Made by a program: the position numbers and the translations under genes. Below are positions 1 to 8,470 of a stretch of DNA of 40,154 bases, one piece after another; the stretch's first letter is position 1; each line of letters opens with the position of its first letter. Origin of the DNA: an uncultured Saprospiraceae bacterium (GTDB taxonomy: Bacteria > Bacteroidota > Bacteroidia > Chitinophagales > Saprospiraceae); NCBI GenBank assembly GCA_938028705.1, contig CALIZI010000334.1:1-40154 (forward strand). Direction: 5' to 3'. Under the pieces are notes generated by a model. That model ran no database searches, was not told the DNA's origin, and saw nothing but the letters and a program-made list of their open reading frames with translations.

Positions 1-137
1 TTTTCACGCAGAGAGCGCAGAGTTCGCAGAGGGTTAATTATCAAATCTCTGCGACCTCTGCGTTCTCTGCGTGATTTATTCAATTTGGAGCCTATGCTAC
101 GTTCCCAAAAAGTGTCAACTGCAATTCTAAACATGCC
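1..137 (-). mobile_element. Element B copy 1, truncated by the window edge (MITE-like palindromic repeat)
   Basis: On the minus strand this reads GGCATGTTTAGAATTGCAG at its end (position 137 inward), then a spacer, then an inner inverted repeat made of CGCAGAG words with arms near 4-30 and 48-73. It matches 15745-15880 on the opposite strand with only scattered differences over about 135 bp, so it is a dispersed family with at least two copies in opposite orientation. The left end lies outside the window. The element ends 6 bp from the deoD stop codon and could act as its 3' hairpin. No coding capacity is seen. Confidence 0.8.
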
Positions 138-143
138 AAAAAA

Positions 144-845
144 CTAAGCCAATTCAAAAGCAATCCGAAACATATCGGTATAAGACTGTTCGCGCTCTTT
201 GGCACTTGCAGCTATGCCTGTACGGATATTGTCACTGACTGTGAGGATTGTTAATGCTTTGGTATTCAGTCTTTTAGCTATGGTAAATAATATTTGCGAT
301 TCCATTTCAACACCCAAAATGCCATGCTTTTCCCACTTATCCCAACGCTGCGGATTGTCATCATAAAAAGTATTGGTACTAAAAATAGAACCCTGATGTG
401 TCGGAATATTGAGTTTTTGAGCAACCTCGTAGGCTTTCAGCAGCAAACCAAAATCGGCGGTAGCTGCAAAGTGCATCGTACCAAAATAAGCATTATTCGC
501 TCCCGAATCGCCGGAAGCACTCATACACAAAATCACCTCACCCACACCAATATCAGCCCGGATACTCCCACAAGTACCTACCCGAATCAGGTTTTTGACC
601 TTATACGTTTCTATCAATTCATTGACATAAATCGCGGTACTACCCATGCCCATACCTGAGCCTTGCACCGATACCCGCTTGCCCTGATAATAGCCCGTAT
701 AACCCAGCATACCTCTCACATTATTATAACACACCGCATCGGTGAGCATATTTTCTGCAACAAATTTTGCACGTAGCGGGTCGCCGGGCAATAGCACCGT
801 TTCTGCGATTTCACCCACTTCTGCACCTATATGAATACTTCCCAT
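144..845 (-). CDS. deoD: Purine nucleoside phosphorylase, DeoD type
   Basis: Cytosolic phosphorolysis of purine (deoxy)nucleosides to the free base and (deoxy)ribose-1-phosphate. The 233-residue product has the usual length of hexameric bacterial PNPs (about 235-240). Seen motifs are LLPGDPLRAKF near the N-terminus, the phosphate-site GSGMGMGSTAIY, RVGTCGSIR, the GVEMES substrate segment and VSDNIRTG with the catalytic Asp. The start chosen is the ATG at 845 (MGSIHIGAEV); the longer upstream reading frame is a hydrophobic translation of the TGTAAAA repeat and is not conserved-looking. It lies in the same orientation as the ALDH and deoC genes, which fits a deoxynucleoside catabolic role, although the gap to the ALDH gene is 283 bp and contains a large inverted repeat. 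Confidence 0.95.
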   Translation of the reverse strand: MGSIHIGAEVGEIAETVLLPGDPLRAKFVAENMLTDAVCYNNVRGMLGYTGYYQGKRVSVQGSGMGMGSTAIYVNELIETYKVKNLIRVGTCGSIRADIGVGEVILCMSASGDSGANNAYFGTMHFAATADFGLLLKAYEVAQKLNIPTHQGSIFSTNTFYDDNPQRWDKWEKHGILGVEMESQILFTIAKRLNTKALTILTVSDNIRTGIAASAKEREQSYTDMFRIAFELA

Positions 846-879
846 TTTTTTTATTTTATTAAAAAACAGTAAAAGGTGA

Positions 880-1076
880 GAAATGTAAAATGTAAAATAA
901 TAAATGTAAAATGTAAAAGTTGACGATAGAACGTGAAAAATATTATGCAATTAAAATAATATTATTTATAATTTATTTATTGAATTTTAATTTTCAAAAA
1001 AATATTTCACACTAAATAGTTTTTCACGTTATACACCTTTTACATTTTAAATTTATTATTTTACATTTTACATTTC
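880..1076. repeat. Large inverted repeat with TGTAAAA-word arms (family N, copy 1)
   Basis: The left arm (about 880-940) is built of GAAATGTAAAATGTAAAATA-type words followed by CGTGAAAAATATT; the right arm (about 1009-1076) is its reverse complement, AATATTT, TTTCACG, then TTTTACATT words. The arms are about 55-65 bp with small gaps and enclose an AT-rich loop. Related arms occur at 26470-26540, 31912-32100, 39181-39225, 39601-39652 and 39855-39890. It fills most of the deoD-ALDH gap. Confidence 0.75.
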
Positions 1077-1128
1077 CTACGTTTTACATTTAAAAAATTA
1101 ATCATTAATCGTTAATCATTAACCATTA

Positions 1129-3516
1129 TCATGCGCCATACGGAATCCAAATATTTTTAATCTCCGTAGCGTGTTGCAGGAAGGTCGTGCCTTCTGCTTG
1201 TTGTTTATCTCGCCAATCGCGGTATTTGCCATAATTGACCCAAGTACGTTTCATGTTGTCGGCAGAAAGGAGTTCGATATTTTCGGAGCCTTTTGCGCTG
1301 CCAAAATACCAAATTGCATCCACATCATCGTGCTTGGCGAGTACAGAGGCGAGTTCCTCTTTTGGTCCGGTGACGATGTTGATAGTGCCACCGGGAACAT
1401 CCGAAGTTTCGAGGATTTGATAAAAATCCGTTGCCGAAAACGGTGCAGTCTCCGAAGGAATCACGATGACATGATTGCCCATCGTAATTGCTGGAATGAC
1501 CGTAGAAATAAAGCCCAACAAAGGCGATTCATCGGGGCAGATGATGCCGATAACGCCCACCGATTCGGGCATAGCAAGCGTCACATTTCTGTGTGTGGTG
1601 TGGTGAACATTGCCGTCGTATTTGTCGGCATGAGCAGCGTAAGTGTAAATTCTGTCAATAGCGATGTCCACCTCTTTCAAGGCTTCTACCTTTGATTGTA
1701 GCGTCATTTGTACCAGTCGATTTGCAAATTCATCACGACGAATCACCAGATTTTCCGCCAAATAATACAAGACTTGTGCCTTTGAATGTCCTGTTTTGCC
1801 ATTCCACGATGAATTGGCGTGAGCGGCTTCTACGGCATTTCTAATATCCTTTCTATTACCTGTCGAAACCTCGCCGATTGCTGTTCCATCGGCACCTTCA
1901 ATGACGGTGCTGTAACCCCCGTCAGGTCGGGCTTGCTTGCCGCCGATATACATTTTCGTAGTTCGGTCAATGCCCGTCAATACGCCATTCAACTTGTCTG
2001 TTTTTTTGTCGGCTTTTGCTTTTTTACCTGTAATTTTTCCTTTATTGTGTGTAATAGGTTTATCGGAAAATGTATCTTCAATTTTAGGTTTTAGATATTC
2101 AAAAAGACCTTCTTTTCCACCTTCTCTGCCAAAGCCCGATTCGCGGTAGCCGCCGAAGCCGGAAGCGGCATCAAATACATTGGTACAATTAATCCACACT
2201 GTTCCGGCTTTAATTTGCGGGGCAATATCGAGCGCGAGATTGATGTTTTCAGTCCACAAACTCGCTGCCAAACCATAGCGTGTATTATTCGCTAATTTGA
2301 CCGCTTCTTTATGCGTTCTGAAACTCATCGCGACGAGTACCGGACCGAAAATTTCGACCTGCGCCACCGTTGACGAGGGTGATACATCGGTAAATAAAGA
2401 CGGCGGATAAAAGTAGCCGTCCTTCGGACAAGCCCAGGAAGGTTGCCACAGCGTAGCCCCTTCATCCACGCCTTGTTTGACAAGTTCTTCGATGACTTTC
2501 AACTGTACCGGCGCGACAATCGCACCAATATCAATGCTCTTATCCAGCGAATTGCCCACACGCAAACGCTCCATGCGTGCGCGAATTTTTTTGTATAATT
2601 TTTCCGCCACACTCTCTTGCACCAACAGGCGCGACCCCGCACAACAGACCTGCCCCTGATTGAACCAAATCGCATCCACCACGCCCTCAACCACACTATC
2701 CAAATCTGCATCATCGAATACAATAAAAGGCGATTTTCCGCCCAATTCGAGCGATAATTTCTTGCCACTCCCCGCCGTTGCCCTGCGAATAATTTTACCC
2801 ACTTCGGTAGAACCCGTAAAAGCAATTTTCTGTATGTCTTTGTGTTCGACAATCGCAGCACCCGTTTTACCATCACCCGTAACGATGTTGACTACGCCCT
2901 TCGGCAGTCCGATTTGGTCACAAATTTCTGCAAATAACAGCGCAGTCAGTGAAGTAAATTCGGCGGGTTTGAGTACCACCGTATTACCCATGGCTATTGC
3001 GGGAGCAATCTTCCAAGCCATCATCAACAGCGGGAAATTCCAAGGGATGATTTGCCCGATAACCCCGATTTCTTTATAGTCCTTCAACGCTTCATCCCGC
3101 AATTGCGCCCAACCTGCATGGTGATAAAAATGCCTTGCCACCAACGGAATATCAATGTCGCGTGTCTCGCGTATAGGCTTACCATTATCCATAGATTCCA
3201 AGACAGCAAACAGCCGCGAATGTTTCTGAATTTGTCGCGCCAATGCGTAGAGATACCTTGCCCTTTGGTGTCCGCCAATGGCTGTCCACTTGGGTAATGC
3301 CTTTTTTGCAGCAGCTACGGCAGCGTCTATATCAGCGTCATTTGCCTCTGCAATATTCGCCAATTTTTCCTTCGTCGCAGGATTGATACTGTCAAAATAC
3401 TTGCCGGACAAGGGCTTTTTCCATTGTCCGTTGATGTATAAATTGAAAGTTTTATTATGCGCTTCCAGAAAATCGTTGGCGGCAGATGCGCTTTCGGGAG
3501 CGGGTCCGTAAGACAT
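1129..3516 (-). CDS. Two-domain aldehyde dehydrogenase, ALDH16-like
   Basis: Oxidises an aldehyde to the acid with NAD(P). In this setting acetaldehyde from the neighbouring deoxyribose-phosphate aldolase is a reasonable but unproven substrate. The 795-residue product holds a complete N-terminal ALDH domain (residues about 25-505): IPWNFP at 157-162, Rossmann FTGSTEVG at 233-240, general base Glu257 in LELGGK and catalytic Cys291 in FNQGQVCCAGSR. A linker rich in Lys follows, then a second ALDH-like domain (about 520-795) that keeps the NAD-fold (PESVGVIGIICPDESPLL) but ends before any GQxC catalytic motif. This arrangement and length match the ALDH16 family (animal ALDH16A1 and bacterial relatives). 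Start chosen at 3516 (MSYGPAPES), preceded by an A-rich leader; ATG at 3543 is an alternative. Confidence 0.88.
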   Translation of the reverse strand: MSYGPAPESASAANDFLEAHNKTFNLYINGQWKKPLSGKYFDSINPATKEKLANIAEANDADIDAAVAAAKKALPKWTAIGGHQRARYLYALARQIQKHSRLFAVLESMDNGKPIRETRDIDIPLVARHFYHHAGWAQLRDEALKDYKEIGVIGQIIPWNFPLLMMAWKIAPAIAMGNTVVLKPAEFTSLTALLFAEICDQIGLPKGVVNIVTGDGKTGAAIVEHKDIQKIAFTGSTEVGKIIRRATAGSGKKLSLELGGKSPFIVFDDADLDSVVEGVVDAIWFNQGQVCCAGSRLLVQESVAEKLYKKIRARMERLRVGNSLDKSIDIGAIVAPVQLKVIEELVKQGVDEGATLWQPSWACPKDGYFYPPSLFTDVSPSSTVAQVEIFGPVLVAMSFRTHKEAVKLANNTRYGLAASLWTENINLALDIAPQIKAGTVWINCTNVFDAASGFGGYRESGFGREGGKEGLFEYLKPKIEDTFSDKPITHNKGKITGKKAKADKKTDKLNGVLTGIDRTTKMYIGGKQARPDGGYSTVIEGADGTAIGEVSTGNRKDIRNAVEAAHANSSWNGKTGHSKAQVLYYLAENLVIRRDEFANRLVQMTLQSKVEALKEVDIAIDRIYTYAAHADKYDGNVHHTTHRNVTLAMPESVGVIGIICPDESPLLGFISTVIPAITMGNHVIVIPSETAPFSATDFYQILETSDVPGGTINIVTGPKEELASVLAKHDDVDAIWYFGSAKGSENIELLSADNMKRTWVNYGKYRDWRDKQQAEGTTFLQHATEIKNIWIPYGA

Positions 3517-3544
3517 ATTTTTATATATTTCTTTTATCGTCATA

Positions 3545-3680
3545 TCGTGGAATGAATGAATGTTGAATGAGGAAATGAATGAATATATAATGAATGAATT
3601 TTGAATGCAGAATGAATGAATAATATCGACACTATTCATTCATTTTTTCATTCAACATTCATTCATTATTTCAACATTCA
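3545..3680. repeat. Inverted repeat of TGAATGAA words (left of the four-helix gene)
   Basis: About 75 bp of ATGAATGAATG-type words turn over near 3632-3641 into the complementary CATTCATTCATT words, so the block can fold into one long imperfect hairpin. A second block of the same words lies at 4085-4147, on the other side of the four-helix-bundle gene. No coding potential is seen. Confidence 0.8.
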
Positions 3681-3685
3681 AAACT

Positions 3686-4066
3686 CTACATGTTTTTACC
3701 TGCGTTATATCTGGCAGTTGCTAATATTCTCGTTATTTCATCAGCTTCTTTAATAAGCCAATCAAGTTCTGTTATGTCCATATCGTATTCTTTTGCCTTT
3801 AGTAATTTTAGCCAATAATGCGACTCGTCTGATTCTTCTACGGCGATACTTATTTTGGCAAAAAACTCTTTTTGAGACCTCGCCCTTGATGCTGCTCTAT
3901 GATTTGCACCTGTGGAGGTAGATGATTTAATGAGTTGAAAATTGACTACTCGTGTTGTCGAAGTTGAAGGTAATGATTCGCAAAAGTCGGATACTCTAAC
4001 AACCCATTGAAAAATCCGTTCCTTTAGTTCTTCAATAAATTTTATCTTATCATTTTTGTCACTCAT
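3686..4066 (-). CDS. Four-helix-bundle protein (23S rRNA intervening-sequence protein family)
   Basis: A 126-residue, almost fully helical small protein. Landmarks are FIEELKERIFQWVVRVSDF, the conserved turn QLIKSSTSTGANHRAASRA (residues about 45-63), KISIAVEESDESHYWLKLL and a final helix with ADEITRILATARYN. These are the hallmarks of the S23/IVP family (PF05635), which is related to diversity-generating-retroelement Avd proteins; no cellular function is established for stand-alone copies. It interrupts the deoC-ALDH pair and is bracketed on both sides by TGAATGAA repeat blocks, which suggests it arrived as a separate unit. No reverse transcriptase or 23S rRNA sequence is nearby. Confidence 0.85.
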   Translation of the reverse strand: MSDKNDKIKFIEELKERIFQWVVRVSDFCESLPSTSTTRVVNFQLIKSSTSTGANHRAASRARSQKEFFAKISIAVEESDESHYWLKLLKAKEYDMDITELDWLIKEADEITRILATARYNAGKNM

Positions 4067-4084
4067 CTTTTAAATTTTGTACGA

Positions 4085-4147
4085 ATGTTAAATTTTGAGT
4101 GAGTACTGTCGTCATTATTCATTCATTCAAAATTCAACATTCATTCA
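4085..4147. repeat. TGAATGAA-word repeat block (right of the four-helix gene)
   Basis: ATTCATTCATTCAAAATTC and CATTCATTCATTAAG words, matching the complementary half of the block at 3545-3680. It runs directly up to the stop codon of deoC at 4148. Confidence 0.7.
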
Positions 4148-5140
4148 TTAAGCCATCGGATGCCTATAAGAAGCCGAGTATCTACCTGTCACATGGTGTT
4201 CCAATTGCCGTTCAATATCACCGAGCAAGCTACTCGCACCAAATCTAAACAGGTCGGGATTGAGCCAATCATCGCCAAGTTCTTCTTTCATCAGTATGAG
4301 CCAATTGAGGGCTTGTTTGGCTTTTCGGATGCCTCCGGCGGGTTTGAAACCGACTTTGTAGCCGGTGAGTTCGTGGTATTCGCGGATAGCACGAATCATA
4401 ACAAGACTGACGGGAATGGTGGCATTGACCGATTCTTTTCCGGTACTGGTTTTGATAAAATCAGAACCCGCCATCATGCTGACCCAACTGGCTTTGGCAA
4501 CCTTAGTATAGGTAGGAATTTCACCCGTAGCGAGGATGGTTTTGATATGTGCATCGCCGCAGGCTTTTCGACAGGCTGCGACCTCATTATACAGTCCTTG
4601 CCAATCCGAATTTAGCACTAAGGCACGACTCACAACGATGTCAATTTCCTTGGCACCGGCAGCTACCGAGAGTTCGATTTGTTTGAGTTTTTCTTCTAAG
4701 CCAATCTGTCCGGCAGGGAAGCCCGTAGAGACCGCCGCTATGGGAATGTTGCTTTGTGTTAAGGCATCAACGGCATCACGAATGAGATTGTGATAAACAC
4801 AAACCGCACCTACGGTAAGCCCGGCATCTGCCATGTCCATTGCCTTCAGAAGGTCTTGACGGACAGGGGATTGTGCCTTAGCGCAAAGCCGCGAAACATT
4901 ACTTCGGGTATCGTCTCCGGCAAGGGTGGTGAGGTCGATACACGATACCGCTTTGAGCAACCAAGCTGCCTGCCACTGCTTTTTGACCGACCTGCGTTTG
5001 CCCATCGTAGCGGCACGCCGCTCTACGGCACTGCGGTTGATATTGATGCCTTCAAAAATCGTTGCATCAAAGGGCATGCCTTCGTTGCGGGGGAGTGTGG
5101 CGGGTTTGGATACGCCTTTTTTCTGCTTTGTCTTTGCCAT
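4148..5140 (-). CDS. deoC: Deoxyribose-phosphate aldolase, long eukaryote-like form
   Basis: Cleaves 2-deoxyribose-5-phosphate into glyceraldehyde-3-phosphate and acetaldehyde (class I aldolase). The 330-residue protein carries the Schiff-base Lys230 in DFIKTSTGKES, the second active-site Lys266 in VGFKPAGGIR and the conserved Asp167 in EIDIVV. It is about 70 residues longer than the E. coli enzyme: it has an N-terminal extension (residues 1-60) and the C-terminal EELGDDWLNPDLFRFGASSL plus HHVTGRYSA segment typical of animal DERA. Start is the ATG at 5140; a Lys-rich N-terminus follows. Co-orientation with deoD and an aldehyde dehydrogenase fits a deoxynucleoside degradation route. Confidence 0.95.
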   Translation of the reverse strand: MAKTKQKKGVSKPATLPRNEGMPFDATIFEGININRSAVERRAATMGKRRSVKKQWQAAWLLKAVSCIDLTTLAGDDTRSNVSRLCAKAQSPVRQDLLKAMDMADAGLTVGAVCVYHNLIRDAVDALTQSNIPIAAVSTGFPAGQIGLEEKLKQIELSVAAGAKEIDIVVSRALVLNSDWQGLYNEVAACRKACGDAHIKTILATGEIPTYTKVAKASWVSMMAGSDFIKTSTGKESVNATIPVSLVMIRAIREYHELTGYKVGFKPAGGIRKAKQALNWLILMKEELGDDWLNPDLFRFGASSLLGDIERQLEHHVTGRYSASYRHPMA

Positions 5141-5475
5141 AGATTTAGTTAATCGGGTAATTAGTTGAATGGTTGAACAGGTAATCAGTTGAACGGATAA
5201 TTAGGTCATTGGTATTAAGCATACGAATTTGAATAGTTTTTCATTAGCAAGATGGCGTGAAAACGGAAATTTGTACGGTGGGCTGAAACCCAGCACTTTT
5301 ATGAAATTAATCTGTGAATGGGGAGCGCATTTTTTATAATTTGTTTTTATTAAAAATAAACAAATTTATTTTTTTTATTATAAAAATATTAAAAAATAAT
5401 TTTTATAATATTTTAATTAAAATAATTTCAATCTCGCGTCTGTTCGATTCACTAATCACGAATTACTGCTAATAA

Positions 5476-5655
5476 GCGGGCAGCTAAACAGGCTGACCGG
5501 AAACACTGTACTGACGACTTTAGCCGTCAAGTGTATTTTGTTTTAATGTTTAAGTGATTAAATTTTTTTTTATTATAAATTTATTTTCCACTTCTGCGAC
5601 GGCTAAAGTCGTCGGTACGGTATTCGCGGTCAGCTTGTAAAGACAGCCCGTACTG
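5476..5655. repeat. Long inverted repeat carrying GACGACTTTAGCCGTC hairpins (element J)
   Basis: The left arm (about 5476-5532) and right arm (about 5590-5655) are inverted copies of about 55 bp with small differences: GCGGGCAGC with GGCTGACCGG on the left, and GGTCAGC with GACAGCCCG on the right. Inside each arm is the smaller imperfect palindrome GACGACTTTAGCCGTC (5513-5528 and, inverted, 5598-5613), seen again at 27542-27563. The loop is AT-rich. The remaining parts of the 5141-5674 gap hold TTAATCGG-type words next to deoC (5150-5215) and otherwise only AT-rich sequence. Confidence 0.75.
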
Positions 5656-5674
5656 TATGTTAGGAATCACGTCT

Positions 5675-6400
5675 CTAAGCCAAATTGTGAAATACATTGG
5701 TCACGTCATCATCCTGCTCCATGAGGTCAATGAGGGCAAGGACTTCGTCGAGATGCTCTTCATTTTCAATGGCTTTGGTGTGGTTGGGGATGCGCTCCAG
5801 TTCAGATTTTTCTACCTTGATGTTTTGAGTTTCGAGGGCTTCCTGCATTTTACCGAAATCTTCAAAATTGACATAGACTTGGTAAAATTCTTTTTCCTCT
5901 ACCATATCTTTTGTGATTTTTTCCAAACCATAATCAATAAACTCCAATTCAAACTCCTCTGCATCGGCAATGTGTTCGGGTTCGATGTAAAATACGCCTT
6001 TGCGGTCAAAGATAAAATTGTGCATCCCCGATGTACCCAATGAGCCGTTTTTCTTGCGAAAATAGGAGCGTACATTGGCTACGGTGCGTGTAGGATTGTC
6101 GGTTGCAGCTTCTACGACTACGGCTACGCCATGTGGTGCCATACCTTCATAAATCACTGTGTCAAAGTTACTTGTATCTTTATCAGAAGCCTTTTTTATT
6201 GCCGATTCGATTCTGTCTTTGGGCATTTGTACCGACTTGGCGTTCTGTATTGCCCGACGAAGGACTACGTTGGTATCGGGGTCGGGTCCGCCCTGCTTGA
6301 CCGCCATAGCGATTTGTCTGCCTGCTTTAGTAAACTGTTTCGCCATTCTGTCCCAACGGGCAAATTTCGTGGCTTTTCTGTATTCAAATGCTCTTCCCAT
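5675..6400 (-). CDS. yebC: YebC/PmpR (TACO1) family protein
   Basis: The product is 241 residues, the usual family length. It begins MGRAFEYRKATKFARWDRMA and continues with FTKAGRQIAMAVKQGG and NVVLRRAIQNAKSVQMPKDR, the conserved N-terminal domain. The central YEGMAPHGVAVVVEAATDN and GSLGTSG segments and an acidic C-terminal domain follow. Members have been described as DNA-binding regulators and, more recently, as factors that help ribosomes pass difficult (polyproline) stretches; sequence alone does not choose between them. It is transcribed alone on the minus strand, diverging from nadA. The ATG at 6400 fits the conserved N-terminus exactly. Confidence 0.93.
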   Translation of the reverse strand: MGRAFEYRKATKFARWDRMAKQFTKAGRQIAMAVKQGGPDPDTNVVLRRAIQNAKSVQMPKDRIESAIKKASDKDTSNFDTVIYEGMAPHGVAVVVEAATDNPTRTVANVRSYFRKKNGSLGTSGMHNFIFDRKGVFYIEPEHIADAEEFELEFIDYGLEKITKDMVEEKEFYQVYVNFEDFGKMQEALETQNIKVEKSELERIPNHTKAIENEEHLDEVLALIDLMEQDDDVTNVFHNLA

Positions 6401-6527
6401 TTTTGTTTAGTTTATCAGTTTATCGGGTAATCAGTCTATCAGTTATTATTCGATAGGGACTGTTTGTTGCTAATCTGAAAGTAAATTTTGCTGCAAATTT
6501 CAACATTTTTAAGGGTTTTCGCAAAAA

Positions 6528-6655
6528 AGTTGAGGAGTTTATGGAGTTGATAAAGTTTATCAAGTTGATTAGTGATTGATTTAAAGGTTTTTATATTAGG
6601 CAAATCGGTAAACTTTATGAACTTTGTAAACCTTATAAACTCTACAAACTTATAC
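6528..6655. repeat. Inverted repeat of GTTTATRAAGTT words between yebC and nadA
   Basis: Left arm (about 6528-6570) contains GAGTTTATGGAGTTGATAAA; the right arm (about 6600-6655) is built from the complementary words ACTTTATGAACTTTG and TTATAAACTC. The match is word-like rather than base-perfect. It occupies the centre of the 345-bp divergent intergenic region; the rest (6401-6450) holds TTTATCGGGTAATCAG words. No clear promoter box for nadA was seen. Confidence 0.6.
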
Positions 6656-6745
6656 AAAACAACTTTGGAACAAGTCTTGTTATAGTGATAATAAACCCGT
6701 AAATTACAATTCATTTTTTCATCTAACACACATACACAATCAAAA

Positions 6746-7750
6746 ATGACAGATATAGCTGCTGCCAAAGCCGACTTGAATGTAAACGGTTTTCTTGACA
6801 TAGACATTGACCCGACAATGGACTTGGAGGAAGCCATAGAAAACCTTAAAAAAGAAAAAAACGCGATTATTCTTGCTCATTATTATCAGGAATCTGAGAT
6901 ACAGGATATTGCGGATTATACGGGCGATAGTCTTGGGCTTTCGCAAAAAGCTGCGGAGACGGATGCCGATATTATCGTTTTTGCAGGGGTGCATTTTATG
7001 GCGGAGACTGCCAAAATGTTGAGTCCTGATAAGAAGGTCTTGCTACCGGATTTGAAGGCGGGTTGCTCTTTGGCGGATTCTTGTCCGGCGGATGTTTTTC
7101 GGAAGTTTAAGGAGAAACACCCCGACCATGTTGTGGTGAGTTATATCAATTGTACTGCCGAATTGAAGACGTTGACGGACATTGTGTGTACTTCGACCAA
7201 TGCCGTTCATATCATCGAAAGTATCCCGAAAGATAAACCGATTATTTTTGCGCCGGATAAAAATTTGGGTGCGTACCTCGTCAAAAAGACAGGGCGTGAT
7301 ATGGTGCTGTGGAACGGGGCGTGTATGGTGCATGAGATTTTTGCGATGGAAAAAATCGTGAAATTGATGAACCGCCACCCCGAAGCCAAGTTTATCGCAC
7401 ATCCCGAATGTGAGCCACAACTCCTTGAAATAGCGGACTTTATCGGTTCTACAAGTTCGCTGATTCGATATACGAAAGAGAGTGATGCCGATATTTTTAT
7501 TGTGGGTACAGAGTCGGGAATTATTCACCAAATGGAGAAATCTTCACCGAATAAAACCTTTATTCCCGCACCACCGAACAATACTTGCGCCTGCAACGAA
7601 TGTCCGCACATGAAGCGCAATACGATGGAAAAATTATATACTTGCATGAAGTATGAACTGCCGGAAATCATATTACCAGAACAGGTAATTAAAGACGGTA
7701 TCGCACCGATTGAGCGGATGTTGGAAATTTCTGCCAAAGCGGGGCTTTGA
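6746..7750 (+). CDS. nadA: Quinolinate synthase A
   Basis: Condenses iminoaspartate with dihydroxyacetone phosphate to quinolinate in de novo NAD synthesis; cytosolic and [4Fe-4S]-dependent. The 334 residues include AIILAHYYQ (substrate site), [10 protein letters not shown], and three cluster cysteines: Cys107 in [10 protein letters not shown], Cys193 in NGACMVHE and Cys286 in [10 protein letters not shown]. Other conserved segments are [17 protein letters not shown] and the [10 protein letters not shown] motif. No nadB or nadC is adjacent. The ATG at 6746 gives a normal family N-terminus. Confidence 0.96.
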   Translation: MTDIAAAKADLNVNGFLDIDIDPTMDLEEAIENLKKEKNAIILAHYYQESEIQDIADYTGDSLGLSQKAAETDADIIVFAGVHFMAETAKMLSPDKKVLLPDLKAGCSLADSCPADVFRKFKEKHPDHVVVSYINCTAELKTLTDIVCTSTNAVHIIESIPKDKPIIFAPDKNLGAYLVKKTGRDMVLWNGACMVHEIFAMEKIVKLMNRHPEAKFIAHPECEPQLLEIADFIGSTSSLIRYTKESDADIFIVGTESGIIHQMEKSSPNKTFIPAPPNNTCACNECPHMKRNTMEKLYTCMKYELPEIILPEQVIKDGIAPIERMLEISAKAGL

Positions 7751-7862
7751 GTAGCGAGTAGCGAGTATCGAGTAGCGAGTATCGAGTGTGAGAGTATAGA
7801 GTGACCGAGTATCGAGTGTGAGATTATAGAGTGACGAGTATCGAGTGTGAGAGTATCGAGTG
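7751..7862 (+). repeat. Short tandem repeat of GAGTATCGAGTG words
   Basis: The stretch directly after the nadA stop codon is an imperfect tandem array of GAGTAGC, GAGTATC and GAGTGTGAGAGTATA words, continuing to just before the next gene. Related ACTCTCTACTC words appear at 34300-34330 and GAGTAGAGAGTAGC at 36463-36478. Unlike most gaps here, no clear inverted partner was seen within the gap itself. Confidence 0.8.
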
Positions 7863-7883
7863 ATGAGTTTTAAGAAATTAATT

Positions 7884-8315
7884 ATGATGTCAACGGAAGA
7901 AATACTTGATTTATCAAACGAACATCCTATCATTCTTTTTGATGGGGTGTGCAATATGTGTGATGGTTTTGTGCAATTTGTGATGAAGCGCGATAAGGAA
8001 GGCGTGTTTCGTTTCGCGCCTTTGCAATCGGAATCAGGGGGAGCCTTGTTGTGTCATTTTGGATTGGATGAGAACGCATTGGATACGGTTGTGCTGATTG
8101 AAAACGGAGAATTTTATACAAAATCTACTGCGCCGCTACGAACTGCTAAACGTATTGGTGGCGGATGGGGATTGGCATACAGTTTTATTATTTTACCAAA
8201 ATTTATACGGGATTGGGGCTACGATTTGGTGGCTACATATCGGTACAAATTATTCGGTGAAAAGACGACTTGTATGATGCCTACGCCGGAGGTGCGGGCG
8301 CGGTTTTTGGGATGA
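7884..8315 (+). CDS. DCC-family thiol-disulfide oxidoreductase (DUF393)
   Basis: A 143-residue cytosolic protein of the DCC family. The name-giving motif is seen as ILFDGVCNMCDGFVQFVMKRD, a DxxCxxC thioredoxin-like active site near residues 18-38. RFAPLQSESG, a central VVLIENGEFYTKSTA and a C-terminal RDWGYDLVATYRYKLFG follow, all as in the family. The exact substrate is unknown. Start is uncertain: ATG 7884 follows an A/T-rich leader, while GTG 7860 and ATG 7863 would begin inside the repeat block. It may be co-transcribed with nadA. Confidence 0.88.
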   Translation: MMSTEEILDLSNEHPIILFDGVCNMCDGFVQFVMKRDKEGVFRFAPLQSESGGALLCHFGLDENALDTVVLIENGEFYTKSTAPLRTAKRIGGGWGLAYSFIILPKFIRDWGYDLVATYRYKLFGEKTTCMMPTPEVRARFLG

Positions 8316-8318
8316 AAG

Positions 8319-8470
8319 TTGAACCACGAAGGGCACTAAGGACACGAAAATCGAATCAACGAAGTAAGAAAACTAAGTTAGTATAAAGTATTTACTATTA
8401 ATTACTTATAGAGTTTTGTGTTCTTTGCGTCTGTTCGATTTTCGTGTTCTTAGTGTCCTCAGTGGTTCAA
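8319..8470. repeat. Inverted repeat of GAACCACGAAGG/CACTAAGGACAC words
   Basis: Left arm (about 8319-8375) contains GAACCACGAAGGGCACTAAG and ACACGAAAATCGAA; the right arm (about 8415-8470) carries the complement, TTCGATTTTCGTGTTCTTAG and TGTCCTCAGTGGTTCAA. Arms are about 50 bp with a short AT-rich loop. The last word contains the TGA stop codon of the next minus-strand gene (8467-8469), so the repeat also supplies a gene end. Confidence 0.85.

Noticed and set aside
846-950. Extended N-terminus of DeoD
   Set aside because: The extra 35 residues are a translation of TGTAAAA repeat words; the family N-terminus fits ATG 845.
3686-4066. Diversity-generating retroelement accessory gene (Avd)
   Set aside because: The four-helix fold fits, but no reverse transcriptase, template or variable repeat lies in the window.
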